From positions 14,150,683 to 14,214,682 of the forward strand of contig JASXTE010000002.1 in assembly GCA_030280995.1 (NCBI GenBank): a stretch of DNA of 64,000 nt, given 5' to 3'. A model generated the notes under the pieces. It worked only from the letters and a program-made list of their open reading frames with translations. It made no database searches and was not told where the DNA came from. Within the stretch, counting starts at the first letter, position 1; each line of letters begins with the position of its first letter. The position numbers were made by a program, and so were the translations under genes. Source of the DNA: Hemileia vastatrix (taxonomy: Eukaryota > Basidiomycota > Pucciniomycetes > Pucciniales > Zaghouaniaceae). Below, in pieces: positions 11,100-24,962 of this stretch.

Positions 11100-13100
11100 A
11101 TACTCTCCAAATGTTTAACTTCTATGTTTTATTCACTTGGTTTGGTGTTTTTTTTTTTCTTCATATTCATTTTTATTTTAAATTTATGCTGAATGTCTCT
11201 TTTTTGGATGTCTCATTTGTTTGCGTTCACCAGCTAAACATGAAATCACGTATTTTCTGCAATTGCATAATTTTTCACTGTTCCTTTTTTCATTCATCCA
11301 TCATATCCTTTTCCTCTTCTCTTCCAACATCCCTCAAACAATTTGGGTTCATTTATTTTCTCATCTCATCTCTTTAGGTAAGTCATTTTATTCTTTTTTT
11401 ATGATTTTATGATTGCTAATTATAATTCTTTTTGGTTTTTTTCTGTTTTTATTTTTATTTTTTGTATCTAAATTTTTTTTGTAAGTGGTTATTTTTGATT
11501 TCATTATAAAACAAACCTTTTTTTTCTCTCCCTCTTTACTTTCTTTTTTAGCTCTATCATCCTACTCTTCATCCCTCCTTGGCATAATCATTATCCCCTA
11601 TTTCCTCTATTTCACTTTTTTTTGGCTCCATGTCATTAAAACACATACATTTCACATTTTTTATGCATTTCATTTACTCCATATTCAATTTCTCTCAAAC
11701 TCCAACATCAATCTTTCTCTCTCTATTTTTCCTATTTTTCAATCAAGGTAAGTTTCATCTCCTTTTTTCATTACTAAATGATATCTCATTTCTTCTATCA
11801 AAATTTCATACTTGGACATATGTATAACTCTTATCTGGATAAAATTGAACTTATTAAACTCCTCTTGTTCTCATCTACATTACCACTTTTCAAGTTTTTG
11901 TAAAATTTTAAAAATATGACTCTAAATTAGGGTTAGGTTTATTCAAATCTAGTGTCATTATAACTGAAGATCCTTCTGAACACTACCTCTCACTTTTACA
12001 AACATATTTGAATTTGGTTCAGTGGTCGCTGAGATATTGACTGTTAAATTGAGCCTTTTTTTCCCAATTTAAATTTTTTTATTTCATGTTTTTATGTAAC
12101 AAATTAGGTTTATATTTATTTGAATCACATATATTTTAACTGAAGATTCTCCTGAAGCCTATCTTTCATTTCCCATAAATGGATTTTAATTTGGTTTTTT
12201 GGTTGCAGAGTTATTGGTCTTTAAAGTTGAGTCTTTTTTTCCAAATATAACATATATTATTTTATGTTTTTATATTGCATAATTAGAGAATAAGGCTTCT
12301 GAAACTATTATCTGATTATTATCTAGTCTTATATCTCCATCTTGTTGGTATTTTCATCATCAATTTTCAAATTTTTGTGCAAGTTTGACAATCAGAGTCA
12401 AAATTAGGTTCAGGCTAATTCAAATATTATGTTCTTTTAGATAAAGATTCTTCTAAAGCCTATCTTTTATATCCCATAAATGGATTTGAACTCAGTTAAG
12501 CGGTTACTGAGATATTGAACTTTAAAGTTGAGCCTTTTCTCTAAATTTCATTTAAGTTATTTCATTTTAGACCAGGATTTGTTATAGGCTATTCTGTTGG
12601 TATGTCTGATAGTATATGTTTCATTCTTAAAATCATGTCACTCTTTTTATTTCCATAGGAATCTATTCTTTACTCAAAAAAAGGTTTTCAAGTTCATCAC
12701 CAAATGACCAAAGCTCAACCTGGCTTGAAATCTGGTCAGGAGTTCACACACTTTGTATATTAATTTCATTTCAGTCAAAAATAAATTCACCAAATAAACA
12801 AGGTAAAAAAAGGAGGTAAATTTAACAAATAAAAAAAATTATAAAAATCCTGTGAAGAATTTACTTACTTTGGCTTTTCTTTTCAAATAAATAGGGATCT
12901 GGTCAATAGGATTGATATGGTATGAGAAAAAGGTGAGGTAAAACAAAAAACATTAAATAGAATGAAAAAGTATGGGGTGTAATATAGGTTGTCAACTTTT
13001 ATTTTTATTTCACAAATTAACATTTTACAAGTCATATATGATACTCTACTTACCCAAATTAATGAGCTATCAGCCCTGTGTTATATAATAGTAATCATGA
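11100..13100 (+). pseudogene. Degenerate third copy of the TET-gene region of the Harbinger element
   Basis: This is homologous to 36290-38100 (copy A). The splice signals are conserved: GTAAG at about 11378, TTTTTTAG before 'ctctatcatcc' near 11552, and CAAG-GTAAG at about 11748. In place of one ~200-bp intronic unit it has three tandem ones (about 11950-12560). The recognisable protein remnant is HHQMTKAQPGLKSGQEFTHF near 12692-12755, matching the distal part of the TET domain, and it quickly meets stops. The N-terminal half of the domain, with the HxD iron ligands, is missing. It is a non-functional relic. Confidence 0.7.
11940..12560 (+). repeat. Three tandem ~200-bp units in the relic intron
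   Basis: Each unit contains GAAGATTCTYCTGAA, a 'CCCATAAATGGATTT'-like phrase, and 'tcagtggttgctgagat'-like and 'aaagttgagcc'-like phrases. Copy A has one such unit (about 37110-37230), copy B two (about 41725-41830 and 41885-42010) and this relic three. Confidence 0.7.
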
Positions 13101-13136
13101 GGAAATTTGTTTTTCTCATGAGGTTCATGTATACAT

Positions 13137-13185
13137 TCACCACAGGAAATCTGGGGGTGAACTGCTAGCAGTTCCCTCTATTTGA
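13137..13185 (+). repeat. Left terminal inverted repeat of a satellite-bearing element
   Basis: It begins TTCACCAC and continues with a GGGGGTGAA block and the palindrome AACTGCTAGCAGTT. The reverse complement of 31738-31777 matches it over roughly 40 bases at about 80% by eye (CATTCACCAC, GGAAATCT, GGGGTGAA, TGCTAG). Confidence 0.6.
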
Positions 13186-13399
13186 AACTATCAGGAATTT
13201 GTCAGGAAACTGTTGGGAAACCATCCTGAAACTGTCAGAAAGATGTTTTTAAATCTGATGAAAAAACATTGAAAAAATAAACTGTCACAGATTGAATCCA
13301 GAACAATCCCTCCTTGAGCAGAGCTTAAGAACCGCATTGAACATCAGTTAATCTCAGGTTTGGCAAAAGGTTGAACAACATCACTTAGCATACCTTAAT

Positions 13400-13830
13400 A
13401 TTCAAATATTAAACTTGAATATATGTTGCATGTATGATGTAGATGCATATGCATTTGAATTTGCATGGTGGATACTTATTGCATGCTAAAAATTGATGTG
13501 AAATGCCTATCCAAAGTGTATGCATAATGACCATGAAGAATAAATATGGATAAAAAATATGCATAGTGATTATTCATAAAAAATATGCATATTGAATATG
13601 CATAAAAATATGCATATTGGATATGCATTAAAAATATGTATATTGAATATGCAAAAAAAGGTGCATATATGTATATGAATAAAATATATTAATATGCATA
13701 TAAATCTGTATAATGAATATGCATATGCATATCCATAAATATGCATAATGATTGAAAAATGCAAAAAAATGATGCCTAACAAGTATATTTTATGCATAAA
13801 TAGAAATATGCAATATGAATTCATATTGCA
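13400..13830. repeat. TATGCAT-rich simple repeat region
   Basis: Roughly twenty occurrences of 'atatgcat' or 'gcatat' variants, often as GAATATGCATAAAAATATGC blocks. The short open frames here are by-products of the repeat. No gene is seen. Confidence 0.75.
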
Positions 13831-13899
13831 TACAGATAACACTGGCAAACCATTTTGACCAAAACTCATACTAAATTTTCAATCTGGACTAAAGGTGTG

Positions 13900-14100
13900 A
13901 GGGAAGGAAGAAAAACAGTCTGACGTTAGAAAAATGCTACATGCACTCATTTTGTAGCAGAGCAAATGAGAAGTGCTGAATTATGGTTGGTGCCCATAAT
14001 TTAGTATGATATCATAATTTTATTTAATTGTTTTCAATATTGAAAAGACTTTAGGTCGGTTGGTATGGATCTAGCTGTGCCAGGGTCTAATCTAATTATT
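13900..14100. repeat. Dispersed repeat, copy 1
   Basis: Phrases here ('tgcccataattta', 'gcactcattttg', 'ctagctgtgccag') recur in the same order at about 60145-60300. This indicates two diverged copies of a non-coding interspersed element of about 170 bp. Confidence 0.6.
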
Positions 14101-14399
14101 TTAAAAATTTCTTAATAATTAACGGGCTTTAATACAAAAACAGGTTGTATTTTTTGTGGGATATTGGATATGATAAGGTCTTTTGTAAAAAAAACATATA
14201 TTGTTTAAAAATATTCCTGAATCAGATGTGGGATAATCACTACAAAAAATTGTAGTACTGTGGGCAATAAAATATATGCACAAGCAGTAAAGAAAGGACC
14301 AAGTGAACCCTTTTTGTGCAGTGGGAATCATTAGAGTGGAATCATGGATGAAAAATATAATTCATTATTACCATTTTATTTAATCAAAAAATTTATAAT

Positions 14400-17300
14400 A
14401 TTAAAAAGAACTATTGATTAATTGGTATTTGACCTTTGTGCGTCACTCATATTTATCATTTGATTGATTTTTGTCACCATTATGTTATTAATATTATAAG
14501 TATAGCAAAAACTCGTGTGCCCAACACATACTGGGTGATGTTACACCTTTTATAATATTATTAAATAAAGGTAAAAAAATATGAAAATGATTTGTTTTAC
14601 AAAAAATAAATTGATATCCAAAAGCAATATGAGGGATAAAAAGGTAAAATTAAAGGGATCAAATATGAAATAAAAAATTAAAGTGAAATTCCTCCCATCA
14701 AGAGCAAGTAGACATGATGGGGTGAATGCCCACCAGTGGCACTAAACTTGGACTATAATTTCTTTTTTGTAAAAATAAAAAAAAATCCACTGGAGCTTTA
14801 CCAAAACTTCACGATGACAATTTTGCCATATCAAACAACTTCTAGTGCAATTATTGAAGAAAAATTCATTTTCATTGCAATAGAGAGAATTGATCACATC
14901 AGACTGCATGTGACCAAAAGTGTCCAGCACAAGTTCGGCCAAACATGTGCTGGACACATTTATGATGGAGAGTAGCTAGGGTAGAATTTTTCTTCAGTTA
15001 ATCTGGTATTTCTTATAAACATGTCCATTGGTACTTGACCTTTGTGCCTCACTCATATATATCATTTGATTAATTTATTGTCACCATTATATTATTAATA
15101 TTATAAGTATAGCAAAAACTCGTGTGCCCAAAGCATACCGGGTGATGTTACACCTTTTATAATATTATTAAATAAAGGTAAAAAAATATGAAAATGATTT
15201 GTTTTACAAAAAATAAATTGATATACAAAAGCAATATGAGGGATAAAAAGGTAAAATTAATCTCAAAGAGATCAATTATGAAAAACAAAATACTAGTAAA
15301 ATTCTTGCTCTCAAGAGCCAGTAGAAGTGTTGAAACAAATGGGAGCCATCAGGGCTAAATTGTAATAAGTGACCTTTTTTTTAAAGATAAAAAATTATAC
15401 ACCTGAGGTTGGGAAGAACAACAGGTGGATGATTCAGCTAAACAAAACTACTTGTAGTGAAGTTAAATAAAAAAATGTTTTTTTGTTGCCATATAAAGAA
15501 TTGATCCCATCTGACTGCATGTGACTAAAAGTGTCCAGCACAAGTTCTGCCAAACTTGTGCTGGACACTTTTATGATGGAGAGTAGCTTAGGTGGAAATT
15601 TTCTTCAGTTCCTTCATCTTGTATTTCTCATAAACATGTCTACTGGTATTTGATCAGTCTGTATCTTTCATATTTATCATCCGATTAATATTTTATCACC
15701 ATTATATTATTAATGTTATTAGTATAGCAAAAACTTGTGTGCCAAATGCATACCATGTGAAGTTATACCTTCAATAATTTTTTAAAATAGACGTAAATAA
15801 ATATGGAAAGGATTAGTTTTACAAAAATTAAATAGAAATTTAAAAGTAAAAAGAGGAATAAAAGAGTAAAATAAAAGTCAAAGAGTTCAAATATGAAAAA
15901 AATACTGGTAAAATTCCTGCTATCAAGAGCCAGTAGAGGTGTTAAAGCAAATGGGAGCCATCAGGGCTATATTGTAATAAGTGACCTTTTCTTTAGAGAT
16001 AAAAAATTATACACCTGATATTGGGTAGAACAGCAGGTGGATGATTCAGCTAAACCAAACTACTTCTAGTGAAATTTGATAAAAAAAATTTTTTGTTGCC
16101 ATACAGAGAATTGATCCCATCTGACTGCACATGACCAAAAGTGTCCAGCACAAGTTCGGCTGAACTTGTGCTGGACACTTTTATGATGGAGAGCAGCTGG
16201 GGTAGAATTTTTCTTCAGTTCATCTGGTATTTCTTACAAACATGTCTACTGGTATTTTATCTTTGTGCCTCACTCATACATATTGTTTGATTAATTTTTT
16301 GTCTTAATTATATTATTAATTATATAAGTATAGCAAAAAATTGTGTGCCGAATGCATACTGAGTGATGTTACACCTTTTATAATATTATTAAAAAAATGT
16401 ATAAAAATATTAAAATAATTTATTTTAAAAATTATTAATTGATATCCAAAAGCAATATGAGGAATAAAAAATTAAGTTAAAGGGATCAAATATGAAAAAC
16501 GAACTCCAAGTATTATTGCTAATATCAAAGGCCAGTAGAGATGTTGAAGTAAATGAGAGCCATAAGGGATAAATTGTACTAAATTGATTGTTTTTTAAAG
16601 ATAAAAAATTGTGTACCTGTGGTTTGGATGAACTCTAGGTGGATAATTCAGCTATATCAAACTAAATCTAGTGAAGTTTCTTATAAAATAATTTTTTTTC
16701 ATTGCCATAGAGAGAATTGATCCCATCTGACTGCACCTGACCAAAAGTGTCCAGCACAAGTTCGGCCGAACTTGTGCTGGACACTTTTATGATGGAGAGT
16801 AGCTAGGGTGCAGGTCTTCTTCAGTGAAACTGTTTTTTTTTAAAACATGTCAAATGGTATTTGATCTTTTTGTGTTATTCATATTTTATTATCTGATTAA
16901 TTTTTTGTAATTAGAATATTATTAATTATATTAGTATAGAAAATACTTGTGCACCAAATGCATGCCATGTTATATTACACCTTTTATAATATTATTAAAA
17001 AATGTTAAAAAAATATGAAAATGATTTCTTTTCCAAAATTATAAATTAATATCCAAATGTAACATCAGTGATAAAAAATTAAAGTAAAAGAGATCAAATA
17101 TGAAAAAGAAAAATTCAAGAAAAATTCCTGCCTTCAAGAGCCAGTAGAGGTGTTGAAACAAATGGGTGCCATCAGGTCTAAATTTGATAAAATTTAATTT
17201 TTTTTAAAGATAAAAAATTTTTCACCTGAGGTTTGGAAAAACTCACAGTGGATAATTCAGCCATACCAAACTACTTCTAATGTAATTATTTAGTTTTTTT

Positions 17301-20300
17301 AAAATTTAATTTCCACAGAGAGAATTGATCCCATCTGACTGCACCTGAACAAAAGTGTCCAGCACAAGTTTGGCCGAACTTGTGCTGGACACTTTTATGA
17401 TGGAGAGTAGCTAGGGTGGAAGTGTTTCTCAGTACATCAGTTTTTTGTTTTTCACATTTCTATTGGGATTTTAACTTTTTTTTATCATTCATATTTATCT
17501 TTTAATTAATTTTTTGTCACCATATATATTATTAATGTTTCTAGAATAGCAAAAACCTGCATGCCAAATGCAAAATTGGTGATGTTACAACTTTAATAAT
17601 ATTATTATATAATGTTAAAAAAATATGAATATGTTTAGTTTTTAAAAAAATAAATTGATATTTAAAATCAAAAAGAGTAATAGAAAAGTAAAATGAAAAT
17701 AGATGGGATCAAATACGAAATAAAAAATAAAAGTAAAATTTTTACTATCAAGAGCCAGAAGTGGTGTTGGGACAGTTGGGGACCCCTAGGTCAAGACTTG
17801 GTCTAAACTTACTTTTATGTATAGCTAACAAATTTTGACCTGAGGTTTGGACAGACTTCCAGGGGAAAATTTTACAATATTAAACATTCTTTACTTCAAT
17901 AATTGAGTGAAATATCATTTTTATTGCCATAGAGAGAATTTATCTCATATGACTTCATGCAACCAAAAGTGTCCAGCACAAGTTCAGCCGAACTTGTGCT
18001 GGACACTTTTATAATTGAGAGTAGGCATACAGCAACTCTTCTTAAACTCAAAAGGGATTTCTTATAAACATTTCCACTGGAATTTGATCTTTCTGTGTCA
18101 TTTAAATTTACCATTTGATTAATTTTTTGTCATCATTATATTATTAACGTTATTACTATAGTAATAACTTGTGTGAAAAATGCATACCAGGTGGTGTTCC
18201 ACCTTTAATCATATATTATTATATAAAGGTATAAGAGTATGAAAATTATTTATTTTAAAAATTAAAAATTGATATCCAAAGAAATATGAGCAATAAAAAA
18301 GTAAAATAAAAGGGATAAAATAAGAAAAAAAAATCTAAGGAAAATTCCCACTATCAATAACAAGTAGAGGTGTTAGATCAAATGTGCACCACCAGGGATA
18401 AACTTGCACTATATTTTCTTTTTTGTTAAACCAAAGAAAGTGTCCTGATGAGTTTTTAAAAATCATCAGGAGGACATTTTGGAAATATCAAACTACTTAT
18501 TGTGCAATGATTGAGCAAAATGTCATTTTCATTTCCATAGAGTAAATTTATCCCATCTGACTGCATGCAACCAAAAGTGTCCAGCACAAGTTCGGCCGAA
18601 ATTATGCTGGACACTTTTATGATGGTGAGTATCTAGGGTGCAGGTCTTCTTCAGTTCATCAGTTATTCCTTATAAACAAATCCACTTGTATATGATCTTT
18701 CTGTATCATTCATATTTATCATTTGATTCATTGTTTTTCACCATTATAATATTAATGTTATTAGTATTGAAAAAACTTGTAAGCCAAATGCATACTGGGA
18801 GATGCTACATCTTTCATAATCTTATTAAATAAAAGTAAAAAAAATATGAAAAGTATTAGTTTTACAATAAATAAATTGATATTTGAAAGCAAAAACAGGA
18901 ATAAAAAAGTAAAATAAAAGTGATTAAATATTAAATTAAACATTCAAATAAAATTTCTGCCATCAAAGATAATTTGTGTTTTCAGACCAAATTTGCACCA
19001 CCAGTTCTAGATTTGGAATATGTTTTATTTTTTTAAAAATTAATAAAAGTGTCCACCTGAGGTTTTCCAAAAAATCAGGAGGATAGTATAGCAGTATAAA
19101 GCTACTTCTTGTGCAATGATTGAGCAAAAATTTATTTTAACTTCCATTGAGTAAATTTATCCCATCTGACTGCATGCAACCAAAAGTGTCCAGCACAAGC
19201 TCAGCTGAAATTGTTCTGGACACTTTTATGATGGAGAGTAGCTAGGGTGCAAGTCTTCTTCAGTTAATCTTATATTCATTTTAACAATGTCTATGGGTAT
19301 TTGATCTTTCTGTGTCATCCATATTTATTATTTGATTATTTTTTAGTCACCATTATATTATTAATGTTTTTAGTATAGCAAAAACATGTGTAATGAATTT
19401 ACACTGGATGATTTTACAACTTTAATAATATAATATAATAAATGTAAAAAAATGTGAAAGTTATCAGTTTTACCAAAATAAAATTGATATTTAAAAGCTA
19501 AAGGATAAATAAAAGGGTAAGATTAAAATTAAAGAGATCAAACATGAAATAAAGATATTAAGTATAATTTCTGCTATCATGAGCCAGTAGAGGCTTCAGA
19601 AAAAATGGGCACCATCATAGATTAACATGGATCAAATTTACTTTTTACCAAAGGAAAAAATTGTCTACCTTAGGTTTGGACAAACTTCCAGGGGACAATT
19701 TGTCTATATAAAACTACTTTCAGTGCAATGATGGAGTGATAATTCAGTCTCATTTCCATAAAAAGAATTGATTGCGTCTGACGGCATGCAACCAAAAGTG
19801 TCCAGCACAAGTTTGGCCAAACTTGTGCTCGACACTTTTATCATGAAGAGTAGCCAGGGTGCAAGTCATTTTTAATCATCTGAAATTTCTTATAAACATT
19901 TCCACTGTTATTAAATCTTTGTGCCTCACTGATATTTATCAATTGATTAATTTTTTGTCACCATTATATTATTAATATTATCATTATAGCGAAAAATTGT
20001 GTGCCAAATGAATACTGGGTGATATTACACCTTTTATAATATTATTAAATAAAGGTAAAAAAATATGAAAATGATTTATTTTACAAAAAATAAACTTCTA
20101 TCCAAAAGCAATATGAGAGGAATAAAGTAAAATAAAAGAAATCAAAGATGAAAACTAAAATCCAAGTTAAATTCCTGCCATAAACAGAAAAAAGAGATGT
20201 TGAATCAAATTAGCACAATCAGGGCTAAGCTTGCACTAAATTTTCTTTTTTGTAAAAATAAAAAAAAAATCCACTTGAGCCTTACCAAAACTTCAGCATG

Positions 20301-21009
20301 AAAATTTTGCCATATCAAACTACTTCTAGTGTAATTTTATATCAAAAATTTATCTTCATTTCCATAGAGAGAATTGCTCCCATCTGACTGCACCTGACCA
20401 TAAGTGTCCAGCACAAGTTCGGCCAAACTTTTGCTGGACACTTTTATGATGGAGAGTAGCTAGGGTAGAATTTTACTTCAGTTCATCTAGTATTTCTTAC
20501 AAACATGTCTACTGGTATTTTATATTTTTTCCTCACTCATTAATATCATTTGATTAAATTTTGGTCGCCATTATATTATTAATTTTATAAGTATAGAAAA
20601 AACTCATGTGCCAAATGCATACCAGGTGATGTTATGCCATTTATAATATTATTAAATAAATGTATAAAAATATGAAAATAGTTTATTTTAAAAATTATTA
20701 ATAGATATCCAAAAGAAATATTAGGAATAAAAAATTAAGTTAAAAGGATCAAATATGAAAAAAGAAATCCAAGTAATATTCCTACTATCAAAGGCCAGTA
20801 GAGGTGTTGAAGTGAATGAGAGCCATCATGGATAGATTGTACTAAATTGACTTTTTTTCAAAGATAAAAAACTGTGCACCTGTGGTTTGGATGAAATCTA
20901 GGTAAAAAATTTGGCTATGTAAACTACTTCTAGTGAAGTTTTTTATCCAAAAAATTTTTTTCATTGCCATAGCGAGAATTGATCTCATATGACTGCAACT
21001 TACCAAAAG
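14400..21009 (+). repeat. Satellite array, left part (period ~605-614 bp)
   Basis: Tandem units are anchored by a palindrome whose starts are at 14916, 15527, 16137, 16743, 17351, 17965, 18573, 19182, 19794, 20400 and 21005, giving spacings of 605-614 bp. Other landmarks recur once per unit: 'cccatctgactgca' before the palindrome, 'atgatggagagtagc' after it, 'gtatagcaaaaac', and 'gccagtagaggtgtt'. Units differ by many point changes, so the array is old. It is interrupted in the eleventh palindrome by element 1 and resumes at 29736. No coding capacity is seen. Confidence 0.95.
16743..16788. repeat. 46-bp perfect palindrome of the satellite unit (best copy)
   Basis: Two 23-base arms meet at CGG|CCG, beginning AAAAGTGTCCAGCACAAG. 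This copy is perfect, while others carry one to a few mismatches. Extruded, it would form a cruciform or, as RNA, a long hairpin. It is the most conserved part of the ~608-bp repeat. Confidence 0.95.
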
Positions 21010-21811
21010 TGTCAAGGTACGCTTTTGGTCTAGAAGATTTGGTATGAAGTTTTACGAGAATTTTAAGGGTTAAAATGGATTCTCAACAATTTGGTACGTA
21101 TTTCTTAATCTAAGTGATTTAATTACTCAAATAAAAGAGGTATATTTTAAATATTGATATAATTTATAGATCAGAGTTATGTTATTGTAAATACTAATGT
21201 TATAGAATATAAGAATAAGTTTGATGTTTGTAATTGTAATAAAATAATGTAGTAAAGGAATGAATAAAAAACAACCAAAAGAGAGGCCTTATATAGACAA
21301 AGGAGGTACAAAGCATGGCAATCAAATTCTGAAAACAGTAGTATGAGAGAGAGAGAAGAAGAATATTCCAGAAGGAGTATTTTCAAATAATAAAGTTGTT
21401 CTAAAAAGAAGGCATCAAAAAGATGTATTTACAGAGAATGTCAGAAATATATCAATTTATTTAATATTTACTGTAGAAGTCAATTCTAAATAAGAAATTT
21501 GAATTTTTGTATATATTTAATATTATTTGAATATTAAAATCTTATTTTAATTTAAAATTTATTTTTTTTAATATAAATCTTTATTTCTTCCAACCTCTCA
21601 AATGAGCACGGTGTTAGAGAAAAAATATAAGGGACAATTTTTTATTTAAATTTAATTATTCATTTAATTTTATCATTCTGTAATTATTTAATTTATTATA
21701 AGTAATTTTAATGTAACTAATTTATAATTAAATAATTAAAATGATAAGGTGCGGCTTCATCCAGTAAATAATTAATTATTTCACTGGGTAAGTCTAGTAG
21801 CCTGGCTGACA
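21010..21811 (-). repeat. Element 1 3' LTR (802 bp)
   Basis: It pairs with 28935-29735 and has inverted ends TGTCA...TGACA. On the minus strand it has a TATATAAGG-type TATA box near 21288-21296. The adjoining internal sequence at 21812-21823 is purine-rich on the coding strand (AGAGTGAGGGAG), a polypurine tract identical to that of element 2. Confidence 0.93.
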
Positions 21812-21823
21812 CTCCCTCACTCT
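21812..21823 (-). promoter_or_regulatory. Polypurine tract of element 1
   Basis: AGAGTGAGGGAG on the minus strand directly abuts the 3' LTR. The same 12-mer abuts the 3' LTR of element 2 at 49559-49570, supporting its role as plus-strand primer. Confidence 0.85.
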
Positions 21824-21845
21824 AAAAAAAACAATAAAAAAAATG

Positions 21846-24800
21846 CTATGATTTTTTCTTTTTATACTTTTTTAGTAGAGTAGGAAGATTAGATATCTCC
21901 TTCCCAGGTATCCAAGAATCATATTCAGATGATTTATTCTTGAATCTCAATAAGTATTCTGTACCTTTTTCAGCAGTGACTATTCTGTCATTTAGAATTT
22001 TTTCAATTTCTGCTGTTTCAGTGATTTCATTCGGGGTTTTCTTTGGTCTACCCCTCCTTTTTGGAAATAAATCACTATTGGATGTGTAAGGTTTCAAAAG
22101 AGATATTGGAAAAACAGGATGTTTTCTGTCATATGGGGAACACAGAATAACTTCAACTGCATTTTCTCCAATCATTCTTCTGACAACAAATGGACCAACA
22201 AATGGATCTTTCAATTTTTTATTACCTTGTAAGTTGAAGTGGACTGTAGAAATTAACACTTCATCACCCTTTTTAAAAGTGTATTCTTTATGGGATTTGT
22301 CCCATCTTTTCTTCTCATATTCAAATGATTTTTCAATACATTTTTTAGCATGATTTCTACATGGTTGTTGCATTTGAAGAAAAGATTTTACACCAGGATG
22401 TATATCCAATTTAGGTATTTTGTTATTGAGAATTTGGGCAGGAGTATTGGGAACATATCCAAGCCAGAGCTCAAAAGGCTTTCTTTGAGTAACAGAGTGA
22501 ACAGTGCTATTATAAGCTAATTCTAACCCAGGAAGTAAGGTAACCCAATCATGAGTGAATCTGTCATTATCTTTATACTCAAGGCCAAAGGCACAATATC
22601 TTCTTATCATGCCCTCTAAAGTCTGAATCATTCTTTCATCTAAACCATCAGTCTGAGGGTGATAGGCAGTAGAAAGTTTCAGATCACAACCACAAACATC
22701 CATCAGAGACATCCAAAATTCAGAAGTAAATTTAGGGTCTCTGTCAGAGATTATGACTTTAGGAAAACCAGCAGTATTAAACATATGAGACCACCATAAG
22801 AAAGCTAATTCTTTAGTGGAAACATCCTTGCGGGTAGGGATAAATTTACACATTTTTGTGAATCTGTCCACAATAACCCAACAAGAGTTATAACTGTCTT
22901 TTCCAGCAATGGGTAATCCTGTTACAAAACCCATGTTTATTATCTGCCATGGTGCATCAGGAGGTTCAACATGTTGCATTAATCCAGCTCTCTTACCAGT
23001 CAATCTTTTTGATTTTTGGCAAGAATCACAAGATTCAACATATAATTTGGTGTCTTCAGACATATTAGCCCACCAAGCAGTGTTCTTAATTCTGATCATT
23101 GTTTTGTCAAGATCAAAATGTCCAGCTAATATGTAATCATGACAAATTTTCAAGATGATTTCTTTCATAGAAGGAGGAATAACAATGACATTACTCAACT
23201 TTCTTCTATTTTATAGATATCCTTCATCAATTGAAAATTTACCTTTTTCCAAAGCTTTTTGGTACTTTGGTGGAAGTGTTTTAATTAATGCTTGTATTGA
23301 AGCATTCTTTGGATCATTTAATATGGTGCATAACTTTTTCAAGTCAGTGTCCTTATCATATGATTCCAGAATAAGCTGTAATAGCTCTTTCTCCATATCA
23401 ACCACATATATCCCATGTATATGAAAAATTTTGTCCTCAGGTTCATACGCAGGATTAGAGTCATTATTTGGCAAAGGTAATCTAGATAACATATCCACAT
23501 TTGAGTGAACAATACCAGCCCTATGAATAATTTTCATTCTCCCTCTGTACTCTTGAACAGCCAGCTGCCATCTGAACATATGTCTGTTAGGTTTTTTCAA
23601 GTTTAAAAGGGATTTAACTGCACTGCAGTCAGTGACAAGTTCAAATTTCTGGTCATCTAGGTAATAATGAAGCTTTTCTAGAGCCCATACTACAGCTAAA
23701 CACTCTAATTGAGTAGCACCATATTTCAATTCACTATTTCTAAAGGTTCTTGAAATATAACAAATTACTACTTCTGAAACTTTATCATTTATCACTTGTT
23801 TTTGATGGAGGGCAGCACCAAGACCAATGAAACTGGCATCAGTGTACAAAAAAAATGGTTGATTAAAGTCAGGTAAAGCAAGAATTGGTGCTGACATCAA
23901 ACAGTGTTTCATAGTGTCAAAGGCTCTTTGTCTTTCACTATTCCAGACAAAAGCAACATCGTTTCTAGTTAATTGGGTAAGGGGTAAGGCTATGACTTGG
24001 TAATTTTTAATATACTGTCTATAGTATCCACACATTCCCAAAAAACTTTGGAGCTCTCTCACTGTTGTAGGAGCCTTCACCTGTTGTATGGCTGCCACTT
24101 TGTTCTGGTCAACACATATCTGTAAGCCTGAAACAACATGACCAAGAACTTTTAAAGAATGGAAACCAAATTTACATTTCTTCAAAGCAAGTGTCATATT
24201 TATTTCATCCATTTTCTGGAATACTTTACACAGGTGTTTAAGATGGTCCTCAAATGTTTTTGAGAATATAATGATATCATCAATATAAACCATCAGCCAT
24301 CCTTCAATTATCTCTTGATGGAATGTGCTATCCATTACTTTTTGGAAAACTGAAGGAGCATTTTTAGGGCAAAATGGCATCCTAATATACTTATAAATAC
24401 CCATATGAGTGGCAATCATCAGAAAGTTCTGAGAATTTTTCTCAAGAGGTACCTGGTGATATCCTTTATTACCATCCAAACAGCTGATATATTTAGCACC
24501 CTGTAAAGTAGCATGTATAGAGCTGATTCTAGGTAAAGGGTAGATATCATCAACAGTATAAGTGTTTAGTGCTCTATAATCACCACATAACGTGGCTTTA
24601 TCTTTCTCATAAGAAATTAGGACAGGTGAGATAACACAATATTTAGGTGTTTCAACTACCTTTTCAATAATATTCATTTTTAAAAGGGTAGAGATATTGT
24701 TTTCAATATCTTTTCTCTTTGTGGGAGAAGCAGGATAAGGCTTCTTCTTTAAACTAGGTGGTATATCAGTTAATGGGCAAGACAATGAAAGTTTCATTTC

Positions 24801-24962
24801 CTCTTTAACTAATCCCAGTTCATGTGACCCATGAGCAAAGGCCATAGGAAAATATTTTATCAAGTTAATGATGGAATCTTTATCCTCACCTGAAAGTTGT
24901 TCTCCAAAAGAAGCATTGTCAATTTCAGACATAAGGGCATGCATTTTTTTTGTAGATCTTCC
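21846..24962 (-). pseudogene. Element 1 pol: reverse transcriptase, RNase H, integrase, chromodomain
   Basis: One reading frame in phase with gag, but interrupted by TAA at 23211-23213 between RNase H and integrase. RT carries the intact YIDD box (about 24277-24292), though a conserved FGPKN is FCPKN. RNase H shows YTDAS (about 23845) and ECLAVVWALEKL. Integrase has the HHCC finger (HDYILAGH then CDSC), and DRDPKFTSEFW and HPQTDGLDER supply the second and third acidic residues. The first catalytic Asp is replaced by Gly (codon 22929-22931, MGFVTGLP), where element 2 keeps MDLVTGLP. The C-terminal ~60 residues form a chromodomain (EIEKILNDR...YLLRFKNKSSEYDSWIP) ending in a Lys-rich tail. The element can no longer integrate by itself. 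Confidence 0.93.

Noticed and set aside
14400..21009. CRISPR-like array
   Set aside because: The repeats are ~608-bp tandem monomers with diverged full-length similarity, not short repeats with unique spacers, and the genome is eukaryotic.
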